From PR03 sp031362725 (GTDB taxonomy: Bacteria > Myxococcota_A > UBA9160 > PR03), in the NCBI GenBank assembly GCA_031362725.1, contig JANLTC010000271.1:1-25711 (forward strand): DNA of 25,711 nt, given 5' to 3'. This document shows, one piece after another, positions 6,665 to 12,887 of the stretch. Position numbers and translations under genes: made by a program. Below the pieces are notes generated by a model, which was not told the DNA's origin, ran no database searches, and worked only from the letters and a program-made list of their open reading frames with translations. The first letter of the stretch is position 1, and every line of letters begins with the position of its first letter.

Positions 6665-8008
6665 ATGTCGATCTTCAAGGCGTACGACATTCGCGGCGTG
6701 GTTCCCGACGAGATGCGCGCCGAAGACGTCCATCGAATCGGTCGGGCGGTGGCGCGCTGGCTCGGAGGCGCCGAGCTGGCGGTGGGTCGAGATGCGCGCC
6801 GCAGTTCGCCCGAGTTCGCCGAAGCGCTCGTTCGCGGCATCAATGACGAAGGGGTTTCGGTCGTCGACATCGGCCTGGTCTCGACGCCGATGCTCTACTT
6901 CGCAGTCGACCAGATGGCGCTCGCCGGCGGCGTGATGATCACGGCGTCGCACAATCCGGCCCGCTACAACGGGCTCAAGATCTGTCGCGAGAACGCGATC
7001 CCGGTCGGCGGCGACTCGGGCCTTTCGGAGATCGAGAAACTCACCGCCGTGGTGACCGGTGAGGCGCATGCGCCGCGCGGCTCCGTGCGCAGCGCTGACG
7101 TCCGCGACGCCTACGTGCGCAGAACCGCCTCGGTCGGTGGCCGCTGTCCGAAGCTGCGAATCGTCGTGGACTGCGGCAACGGAATGGCGTCGGTGGGACT
7201 CGAGCGGCTGCTGCCTGGATTGCCGCTCGACGTCGAACGTCTCTATTTCGAACCCGACGGCACGTTTCCGAATCACGAGGCCGACCCGCTGAAGCGCGAG
7301 AACCTCGAAGATCTGATCGCCGCCGTGAAGCGCAGCGGTGCCCAACTCGGCGTCGCATTCGACGGCGATGGCGACCGCGCGATGTTCGTCGATGACACCG
7401 GCGAGCCGATCAGCTCCGATCTGATCACCGGGTTGCTCTCGCGTTCGCAGCTGCGCCGCCACGGCGGCAAGGGGCTGGTGCTCTTCGACCTGCGCTCGAG
7501 CCGCGCGACGGCCGAGGCGATCGCGGCCGCAGGCGGTACGCCGAGCATGTGCCGGGTAGGGCACGCTTTCATCAAGGCGCAGATGCGCGAGAGTGGCGCG
7601 ATCTTTGCGGGTGAGCTGTCGGGTCACTTCTATTTCCGCTTCAGTCCGACGCTCGTGTACGACGATGGCACGGCCGCGCTGGTCGCGCTGCTCGACGTGC
7701 TCGCGGAAACGGGAGAGCCACTCTCGGAACTGGTGCGACCGCTGCGACGCTACGCCGCCAGTGGTGAACTCAACCGGCACGTCACCGACCCGGCCGGGCT
7801 GTTCGCGGCGCTCGAAGCGGATCATGCGGGCAAGGCGGAGATCTCGAAACTCGATGGGCTGCTGGTCCGCTATCCCGAGTGGTGGTTCAACGTGCGCACT
7901 TCGAATACCGAGCCGGTCGTGCGGCTGAATCTCGAGGCCGCGAACGAGGCCGCGATGTGCTCGCACCGCGATGCGTTGCTTGCGCAGATCGCGAACTTCG
8001 CGCGCTAG
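6665..8008 (+). CDS. Phosphomannomutase / phosphoglucomutase
   Basis: A 447-residue alpha-D-phosphohexomutase that interconverts hexose 6-phosphate and 1-phosphate for sugar-nucleotide, polysaccharide or glycogen supply. The active-site phosphoserine loop is T-A-S-H-N-P (S95). The Mg-binding loop is D-G-D-G-D-R (D233, D235, D237). The sugar-specificity loop is G-E-L-S-G-H (316-321), as in dual PMM/PGM enzymes, and the phosphate-binding loop is R-T-S-N-T-E-P near the C-terminus. The N-terminus F-K-A-Y-D-I-R-G is canonical and fixes the ATG at 6665. An upstream in-frame extension to 6392 is antisense to tatA and is rejected. Symbols such as manB, algC or pgm cannot be chosen from sequence alone. 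The gene is convergent with the hydrolase, 9 bases away. Confidence 0.93.
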   Translation: MSIFKAYDIRGVVPDEMRAEDVHRIGRAVARWLGGAELAVGRDARRSSPEFAEALVRGINDEGVSVVDIGLVSTPMLYFAVDQMALAGGVMITASHNPARYNGLKICRENAIPVGGDSGLSEIEKLTAVVTGEAHAPRGSVRSADVRDAYVRRTASVGGRCPKLRIVVDCGNGMASVGLERLLPGLPLDVERLYFEPDGTFPNHEADPLKRENLEDLIAAVKRSGAQLGVAFDGDGDRAMFVDDTGEPISSDLITGLLSRSQLRRHGGKGLVLFDLRSSRATAEAIAAAGGTPSMCRVGHAFIKAQMRESGAIFAGELSGHFYFRFSPTLVYDDGTAALVALLDVLAETGEPLSELVRPLRRYAASGELNRHVTDPAGLFAALEADHAGKAEISKLDGLLVRYPEWWFNVRTSNTEPVVRLNLEAANEAAMCSHRDALLAQIANFAR

Positions 8009-8017
8009 GCGAGTCCG

Positions 8018-8800
8018 TCATGCGACGTCGAGGTGCTTCGCCAAAAAGCTCCACATCGTCTTCAGGCCCGCGCCGGGCAGATCGTTGTGACCGCATTCGA
8101 ACCATGCGATCTCCTTGGGGTCGCCCGCGGCGGCGTGCAACGCTTCGGCCGCGGCTCGCGGGATCCGCTCGTCGCGTGTTGCGTTCACGAACAAAAGGGG
8201 TCGCGGTGCAAATGCGCCGATCCGCGCGGCCGGGTCGAAGTCCGGCGGACCGATCCCGGCACCGCCGAGCGCGAGCGCTGCGGCGCGCGGGCGCGGATCG
8301 GTCGGGCAGAACAGCGCGCCGAGGATCGCGCCGAGGCTGAATCCGGCATACGCGACGCGCTGCGAATCGAGTTCGGGGAATTCGGCGAGCGCGTCGAACG
8401 CGCGTCCGAGATCGGTGATGGCTTGTCGCGAGAATTCGCTCCAAAGAGCGATCGTGTCGGAGTGCGCGCCACGCACGGTGTTCGCCGTCACGCCGAGCAA
8501 CTGCTCGCTCAGCTTCGCCGAGGCCCGCTCGCCGTGGAGCGGGAAATCGATCGACGCGACCGCGACGCCGCGCCGCACCCACGGCAGCCGCGCGGCATCG
8601 AGGTAATCGGAGTGCTTCGAACCGCCCGCGCCATGTTGCAGCAAAATGAGAGGGAAGGGCCCGTGACCTTCGGCGGGAACTAGCAGCAGGCCCGGCACGC
8701 GGTCGCCGCGACTCGAATACTCGAAGCGTCGAGCGCAGAGGGTCGGAGCGTGAGCGGGTGCCTCTGTGGGGGCTGTCCATAACGAGAGCGGTTCGATCAT
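8018..8800 (-). CDS. Alpha/beta hydrolase (dienelactone hydrolase / prolyl-oligopeptidase-like)
   Basis: A 260-residue single-domain esterase-like enzyme. The nucleophile elbow is G-F-S-L-G (about residue 170). An acid candidate lies in N-A-T-R-D-E-R-I-P, and the catalytic His is in E-C-G-H-N-D-L-P near the C-terminus, giving a complete Ser-Asp-His triad. The oxyanion region is Q-H-G-A-G-G-S-K. No signal peptide is seen, so it is probably cytoplasmic. The ATG at 8800 has only a weak GGCGG upstream. The substrate cannot be predicted. It follows the sigma factor gene on the same strand but is separated from it by 121 bases and a strong hairpin. Confidence 0.88.
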   Translation of the reverse strand: MIEPLSLWTAPTEAPAHAPTLCARRFEYSSRGDRVPGLLLVPAEGHGPFPLILLQHGAGGSKHSDYLDAARLPWVRRGVAVASIDFPLHGERASAKLSEQLLGVTANTVRGAHSDTIALWSEFSRQAITDLGRAFDALAEFPELDSQRVAYAGFSLGAILGALFCPTDPRPRAAALALGGAGIGPPDFDPAARIGAFAPRPLLFVNATRDERIPRAAAEALHAAAGDPKEIAWFECGHNDLPGAGLKTMWSFLAKHLDVA

Positions 8801-8867
8801 CCGCGCAGTCTACCGCCGTTCGAAGCGGGGCCGCGAGCGGGGCGGCCCGCGCGACGAGCGGACGAGA

Positions 8868-8902
8868 CAAAGCGCGCGAGAGCCGGGCCCCCGCGCGCTT
8901 TG
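8868..8902 (-). terminator. Long perfect hairpin after the ECF sigma gene
   Basis: CAAAGCGCGCG (8868-8878) and CGCGCGCTTTG (8892-8902) form a perfect 11-bp stem with a 13-base loop, beginning 20 bases past the sigma factor stop. On the minus strand the 3' arm ends CTTTG and runs into TCTCG, a poor but T-containing tail. Position and strength fit a terminator for the sigma gene. Confidence 0.6.
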
Positions 8903-8921
8903 GAATCCACTCCGCCGAGTC

Positions 8922-9503
8922 CTAGCTGGCGAGCAATAACTTCCGAGCGCGGTAGAGATGCGACTTCACCGCGTCCTCGCTCTTCGATAACAACAGCGCG
9001 ATCTCCTGGATCGAGCGGTGTTCGATGTGATGGAGTTGAAAGAGCTGTCGCTGCTCGTCCGAGAGGTCGGTCGAGACGGCGCCCTCGAGACGTGCGAGGC
9101 GCTCGGAGTACTCGTAGGCCTCGAGCGGGTCGGGCTCACGAGCGACTCCGTGGGCTCCAGTCTCGACATCGTCATCGCCGAGCGAGACGAGATTCGGCAT
9201 CCGCTTCTTGAAGCGGCCGGCGACCGTGCGCCGCGTGAGCCCGAAGACCCACGCGCCAAACGGCGCGTCACCACGAAACGAATCGATCGAAGCGAACACG
9301 TTGACGAAGACCTCTTGGACGGTCTCCTCGGTGTCGGCGCGATTCCGTAAGCGGCGTGCCACGAAATGGAAGATGCGAGCGAAGTAGCGCTCATAGAGTT
9401 CGCCGAAGGCATCCTGTTCACCCGAGCGGAGCCGCTCGACAAGGACTTCATCGGCTACCGGACAAGCGACGAGCTCAGGGCTCGCCAGCGTCGGTGCGGC
9501 CAT
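8922..9503 (-). CDS. ECF-type RNA polymerase sigma factor
   Basis: A 193-residue sigma-70-family protein with only regions 2 and 4. Region 2 (about residues 30-100) has A-F-G-E-L-Y-E-R-Y-F and D-T-E-E-T-V-Q-E-V-F-V-N-V-F, and the R-G-D-A-P-F-G-A-W-V-F-G-L-T-R-R block. Region 4 (about 145-190) has the helix-turn-helix S-I-Q-E-I-A-L-L-L-S-K-S-E-D-A-V-K-S-H-L-Y-R-A-R. The ATG at 9503 has GGGGAA about 10 bases upstream. No anti-sigma factor or zinc-finger partner is adjacent, so the controlling signal is unknown. A TTGACA box lies at 9641-9646 upstream, just beyond the terminator of the preceding operon. Confidence 0.92.
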   Translation of the reverse strand: MAAPTLASPELVACPVADEVLVERLRSGEQDAFGELYERYFARIFHFVARRLRNRADTEETVQEVFVNVFASIDSFRGDAPFGAWVFGLTRRTVAGRFKKRMPNLVSLGDDDVETGAHGVAREPDPLEAYEYSERLARLEGAVSTDLSDEQRQLFQLHHIEHRSIQEIALLLSKSEDAVKSHLYRARKLLLAS

Positions 9504-9640
9504 ACCGTCCGTTCCCCTTTTCCCAGGTTCCGCGGCGCATCAACTTCATGATGCAACTCCACGTCGCACGGGTCCGATCGCTCGGAACCCCTGCAGGCAT
9601 CCAGCCCCCGTTGATGTAGTGGCGTCTGCCCATGGAGAGG

Positions 9641-9646
9641 TGTCAA
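9641..9646 (-). promoter_or_regulatory. TTGACA box, possible -35 element for the sigma factor gene
   Basis: A perfect TTGACA is read on the minus strand 138 bases upstream of the sigma factor start. The region 17-22 bases downstream gives only weak -10 matches (CACTAC, TACATC). It overlaps the end of the T-tract of the terminator just upstream. It may be a real promoter or a coincidence. Confidence 0.3.
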
Positions 9647-9681
9647 AAAACGTCACTATTGGACGAGAATTGTCAGTGACG
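9645..9681 (-). terminator. Intrinsic terminator of the MerR-ParA cassette
   Basis: On the minus strand CGTCACT (9681-9675) pairs perfectly with AGTGACG (9657-9651) and is followed at once by a run of six T (9650-9645). The loop is 17 bases. A T-run of this length is exceptional in this GC-rich window. It lies about 135 bases after the stop of the small gene that ends the cassette. Confidence 0.65.
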
Positions 9682-9816
9682 CCAGGTGGGGAAGGCCCCA
9701 AAGGCTCCACAACGGGGCGCATCGATCCCGGCAAGACTGCGGGCGCGACCGCTCGCACGCCACGTCGCGCGCCCCCGCTGCAACCAAGGTGGCGCAGCGT
9801 CACCGCGCGTGGCGCT

Positions 9817-10344
9817 TCAGTTGGCGAAGTCAGCTTCGCGCAGCCCGGTGCGGAACACCGCGGCGGGCCGACGCTCGGGCGCCGGATCCGCCCGCGAAAA
9901 GGGACGCTCCGGCGCGACGCATTCGACTTCGATCTCCCCGGTGGCCGCGGCGACCCACCAGCGCGCCAGCACGATCGACGCGCCCGCTGCTTCCCGCGCT
10001 GCGATCCGCGTGCATCGGTCGAAGCCGCGCGCGATCAGCAGCGCGCGCGCGGGAGGCTGATCCCGTATGGCAAGCGTCGGCGCCAGCTTGCGCCAATCGA
10101 CGACGCGACTCTCCGCCCAGGCGCGTTGCACGAGACCCGCTTGCAGGAGCGCCGCGTTTCCGGAGCCGTTCGCGACGAGCACCACGATGGCGCGACCGTC
10201 GGGTGCGGCGGCCACCCAATCGATCACACCGTCCTCGTCGCCGAGCACCTCTTCGGCGATCAGTTCGAGTGGCGTTCCCAGCTGACCGAGGCGCGGCGCC
10301 AGCGCGCGACGCAGCGCTCGCTGGTCGTCGCCGGCTTCAGCCAT
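9817..10344 (-). CDS. Unknown small protein ending the ParA cassette (possible degenerate nuclease-like fold)
   Basis: A 175-residue protein. The ATG at 10344 overlaps the end of the upstream MinD-like gene by 8 bases; an ATG at 10356 would give a 20-base overlap. No clear ribosome site separates them. I do not recognise the family. The order E-L-I-A-E-E, then G-V-I-D-W-V-A-A-A-P-D-G-R-A-I-V-V-L-V-A-N, then V-V-D-W-R-K-L-A, R-A-L-L-I-A-R-G-F and I-V-L-A-R-W-W resembles the alpha-beta core of PD-(D/E)xK proteins. The usual E-x-K is replaced by V-A-N, so it may be a non-catalytic member. That fold reading is inference. Its close overlap with the MinD-like gene suggests the two products work together. 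Confidence 0.72.
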   Translation of the reverse strand: MAEAGDDQRALRRALAPRLGQLGTPLELIAEEVLGDEDGVIDWVAAAPDGRAIVVLVANGSGNAALLQAGLVQRAWAESRVVDWRKLAPTLAIRDQPPARALLIARGFDRCTRIAAREAAGASIVLARWWVAAATGEIEVECVAPERPFSRADPAPERRPAAVFRTGLREADFAN

Positions 10345-11104
10345 CTGCTGCGCCATGGGCATCATCGAGCAGCATCGCCGCGACGTCGGCAAGCGCGCGC
10401 GCCGCGGTCGCATTGGCGCTGGCAAGCGCGATCGGGCGACCGGTGACGATCGAGCGCGAGAGATGAACGTCGTCGACCAGCAGGCCGTAACTGATGAGCG
10501 TACAGCCGAGACGCTGCTCGGCGGCGTTCGCGAGGTGCTCGAAACAGTCACGGGCCTCCGCGACCGATCGCACGCCGAAAACGGTCACGCCGATGCGCGC
10601 ATCGCGCGCGTGCGTCGCGATCGCTTCGAGTGCGGTCCACGCGTCGCGCGCCTCGGCTTCATGGGGCCGCACCAACAGCAGCGTCCATCGGAGCAGCGCC
10701 TCCGCATCCGCCGCCTTGTCGAGATAGGACGCGGGAAGCGCCACCAGCGCGAGCGCGCGATCGCGCGCCGCGACGCCAAGCACCCATGCTTCGGCGATGC
10801 GCGCCAGTGCCGCGGGATCGTCGGCGTCGGCGCGAACCGACAGCGCCCCGAGCGGTCCGCGACCAGGCAGAGGCCAGCCGGGCGTTGCGAACAAGGAGTG
10901 CGGAGCCAGTAACGCCGCGCGCGCATGCTGGCGAGCCGCTTCGACCGCCAGGTTCCACAGCAGCGCCGCTCGCACCGGGTCGGCGTTCGCGAACGGTACA
11001 CCGACGAGCGGCAAGACCGGATCCTTTTCGCACGCGGGCGCCGCATCGCTGCCGGCCAGCTCCGGCGCGAAGAAGTGCAACACGTCACCGAGATCGCGCG
11101 GCAT
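10337..11104 (-). CDS. MinD/ParA-like protein without Walker A (degenerate ATPase)
   Basis: A 255-residue protein whose second half follows the MinD/FlhG pattern. It has L-L-V-R-P-H-E-A-E-A-R-D-A (where MinD has 'TxPE...DA'), I-G-V-T-V-F-G-V-R-S-V-A-E-A ('vvN.v.s..ea'), then L-G-C-T-L-I-S-Y-G-L-L-V-D-D-V-H-L-S-R-S-I and A-A-R-A-L-A-D-V-A-A-M-L. At the N-terminal strand-loop-helix where K-G-G-x-G-K-T should stand there is G-V-P-F-A-N-A-D-P-V, and the Walker A' aspartates are missing. It therefore probably cannot bind ATP in the normal way. The ATG at 11104 has AGAGG about 6 bases upstream. It follows the ParA-CBM48 gene by 65 bases, and may be a regulatory or heterodimer partner of it. Confidence 0.7.
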   Translation of the reverse strand: MPRDLGDVLHFFAPELAGSDAAPACEKDPVLPLVGVPFANADPVRAALLWNLAVEAARQHARAALLAPHSLFATPGWPLPGRGPLGALSVRADADDPAALARIAEAWVLGVAARDRALALVALPASYLDKAADAEALLRWTLLLVRPHEAEARDAWTALEAIATHARDARIGVTVFGVRSVAEARDCFEHLANAAEQRLGCTLISYGLLVDDVHLSRSIVTGRPIALASANATAARALADVAAMLLDDAHGAADG

Positions 11105-11169
11105 CTCAACCTCTTGAAACTCGCTTCGTGGCGAAGACCTGGCCCCGCTACCTGGCGACGTTCGCCTTG

Positions 11170-12252
11170 CTAGCGGACCACCAGCAGCGAGTTCGGCGGC
11201 CCCATCGCGGTGGGCATGTGTTCGGGATTGGCCGGATCCTCGCGCCATTCCCCGTCGACCACGTAGCGATATTCGTAGGTGCCGGGCGCGAGTTGCAACA
11301 CCTTGCGCCAGACACGCGTCTCGCCCTCCTGGTGGGTCGAGGAGAGCACGCCGCGATCGGGTACCCATCCATTGAAGTCGCCCGCGATGCGCACGTCGGC
11401 GGCGCCGGGGTCGCGGTATTCGATCACGACCTCGCGCGGCGGCGGGGCACTCCGCGGCGGCTCGGCAATCCGCTCGACCTGCGCGGGCGCGCGCGCGGCC
11501 ACTTCCGTCGCGAGCGCAGCGTAATCGGCGGCTCCGTTCGACGAGGGCGCCGTGCGCACGACGGGCAATCCGCGGCGCGCGGCTTCGCGCAGCTTCACGC
11601 TATTGCGGATCACGGTGTCGAAGCAGGCGTCGCCGAAGCGTGTGCGAATTTCAGCGAGGGTTTCGCGGGCGAAGCGCGTGCGGCCGTCGTAGAGCGTCGC
11701 GAGGATGCGGACATCCGGTGCGATCTGCAGTCGCTCGGCGAGCAGCGCGATCGTCTCGAGCAGCTTGTGGACGCCGTGCAGCGCGAAGTGACTCGCCTCG
11801 ACCGGCACGATCACTTCGGACGCCGCCCGCAGCGCGTTGAAGGTGAGGAGCCCGACGTTCGGCGGGCAATCGATCAGCGCGTAGTCGTACGGTTCCGGAA
11901 GCTGCGCGAGCGCGCGCGCCAGCCGATCGGTACGCGACTCGGCGCGATCCTGGGCGAGCTTCTGTTCGAGCGCCGACACGACGATTCCCGACGGCGCCAG
12001 ATGAAGCCGCTCGCCGGCGGGTACGATCACCTCGGCCAGCCGCGCGACGCCTTCCTCTTCGGCGAGTACCTCATAGAGATTTTCGTCGAGCGATTCCGGG
12101 TCGATGCCGAGCGCAATGCTGGCGTGCGCCTGCGGATCGAGATCGACCACGAGCACGCGCGCTCCGTCCGCCGCGAGACAGCCGGCGAGGTTCACGGCCG
12201 TGGTCGTCTTGGCGCAGCCGCCTTTCTGGTTGACGATGGCGATGGTGCGCAT
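11170..12252 (-). CDS. ParA ATPase fused to a C-terminal CBM48/AMPK-type glycogen-binding domain
   Basis: A 360-residue two-domain protein. Residues ~1-255 are a ParA/Soj-type ATPase: deviant Walker A K-G-G-C-A-K-T (10-16, signature lysine K10 present), V-V-D-L-D-P-Q-A-H-A-S (Walker A'), Y-A-L-I-D-C-P-P (Walker B) and F-A-L-H-G-V-H-K-L-L. A Pro-rich linker (~255-272) leads to an 88-residue CBM48 domain (273-360). This has V-R-I-A-G-D-F-N-G-W, L-A-P-G-T-Y-E-Y-R-Y-V-V-D-G-E-W, D-P-A-N-P and a late Asn. W296, W336 and N354 line up with AMPK-beta glycogen-binding residues W100, W133 and N150; K126 is Arg here. ParA proteins position DNA or large cargo on the nucleoid. The fusion suggests a glucan cargo. 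The ATG at 12252 gives the canonical ParA N-terminus. No ParB or parS is seen. Confidence 0.9.
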   Translation of the reverse strand: MRTIAIVNQKGGCAKTTTAVNLAGCLAADGARVLVVDLDPQAHASIALGIDPESLDENLYEVLAEEEGVARLAEVIVPAGERLHLAPSGIVVSALEQKLAQDRAESRTDRLARALAQLPEPYDYALIDCPPNVGLLTFNALRAASEVIVPVEASHFALHGVHKLLETIALLAERLQIAPDVRILATLYDGRTRFARETLAEIRTRFGDACFDTVIRNSVKLREAARRGLPVVRTAPSSNGAADYAALATEVAARAPAQVERIAEPPRSAPPPREVVIEYRDPGAADVRIAGDFNGWVPDRGVLSSTHQEGETRVWRKVLQLAPGTYEYRYVVDGEWREDPANPEHMPTAMGPPNSLLVVR

Positions 12253-12272
12253 GAGGAACGTCCCCCCGTTTG

Positions 12273-12755
12273 TCAGCAACCAGATCGCAGCTCCGCTTCG
12301 AGCCCCAGTCCTCGCTCGACTTCGCGCTGAAGCTTCGACACCTCGAAGATCCACTCCTGTCCGGAGACGGCTTCGAAGGTCGAGCCTTCATGCAGAACCA
12401 GCACGAGGTCGCCGGTTGCGACCAGGACCAACTCGGAAAGCGGCCGCTGCACCTCGGGAAGGATCCGCTTGAGCGAACCGATGCTGTGGCGGATCCGCTG
12501 GACCGAGACGCCGGCGCCGATCAGTTGCTTCGCAGCCCGCAGGGCCACGAGATCTTCGAACGTGTAGCGGTGGTGCCCACCTTGGGTCCGAGCCGAAGGG
12601 GCGACGAGGTCGGTTTCTGCCCAGTACTGGAGCTGGCGGCGCGAGACTCCCAGGATCCGAACGACCTGACCGCTGCGAAACAGTCGCAGCGTGGCAGCGT
12701 CGGAACGCCCAGCGGGAGCCGATGACGGATGCAGCGACGAAGACGGAGAAGTCAC
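12273..12755 (-). CDS. MerR-family transcriptional regulator
   Basis: A 160-residue regulator. The N-terminal winged helix-turn-helix (about residues 20-90) reads F-R-S-G-Q-V-V-R-I-L-G-V-S-R-R-Q-L-Q-Y-W, then G-G-H-H-R-Y-T-F-E-D-L-V-A-L-R, typical of MerR. The C-terminal ~70 residues have no cysteine cluster and end in a helix, so the effector is not a metal bound in the classical way. GTG at 12755 is preferred over GTG at 12776 because a GGGGGG stretch lies about 9 bases upstream of it. The likely promoter (12790-12818) would also leave the 12776 start almost no leader. It ends 20 bases before the ParA-CBM48 start, so it is probably the first gene of that operon and may autoregulate it. Confidence 0.88.
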   Translation of the reverse strand: MTSPSSSLHPSSAPAGRSDAATLRLFRSGQVVRILGVSRRQLQYWAETDLVAPSARTQGGHHRYTFEDLVALRAAKQLIGAGVSVQRIRHSIGSLKRILPEVQRPLSELVLVATGDLVLVLHEGSTFEAVSGQEWIFEVSKLQREVERGLGLEAELRSGC

Positions 12756-12790
12756 GGACAGAACCCCCCAAAACACGTCCGCAAATCGAC

Positions 12791-12818
12791 GTTATCCGCC
12801 GACGCGACCGAAAGTCAA
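12791..12818 (-). promoter_or_regulatory. Likely sigma-70-type promoter of the MerR-ParA operon
   Basis: On the minus strand TTGACT (12818-12813, 5 of 6 to consensus) is followed after 16 bases by GATAAC (12796-12791, 4 of 6). Transcription would start near 12784, giving a leader of about 28 bases to the MerR GTG at 12755. The region is divergent with the 2-phosphoglycerate kinase gene, so a MerR operator here could affect both. Confidence 0.5.
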
Positions 12819-12887
12819 TCAGAAACATGGCAGATTTGTTGCGATAGGACCGTTCCCGCTCGCAAATGCGTGAGGTAGTCTGCTCGC

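Larger units (their letters stand above)
9504..9816. other. Intergenic region without a supported gene
   Basis: The 313 bases between the sigma factor start and the stop of the small unknown gene contain no open frame with domain or composition support. The short overlapping frames here look like GC-rich noise. What can be supported is the terminator at 9645-9681 and the TTGACA box at 9641-9646, both on the minus strand. The rest shows nothing recognisable. Confidence 0.6.

Noticed and set aside
10511..10850. Idea that the MinD-like gene is a frameshifted or broken ParA copy
   Set aside because: The frame is continuous with a good ribosome site and a well-formed MinD-like second half, and the missing Walker A is not recovered in another frame, so loss of the motif within an intact gene is more likely than a pseudogene.
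11170..12252. Plasmid or chromosome partition locus (parAB-parS)
   Set aside because: No ParB-like gene and no parS-like palindrome (TGTTTCACGTGAAACA type) is seen nearby, and the CBM48 fusion is not a feature of chromosomal ParA.
10630..12330. Open frame of 566 codons on the plus strand
   Set aside because: It is antisense to the MinD-like and ParA-CBM48 genes, whose motifs are clear; no motif or ribosome site supports it.
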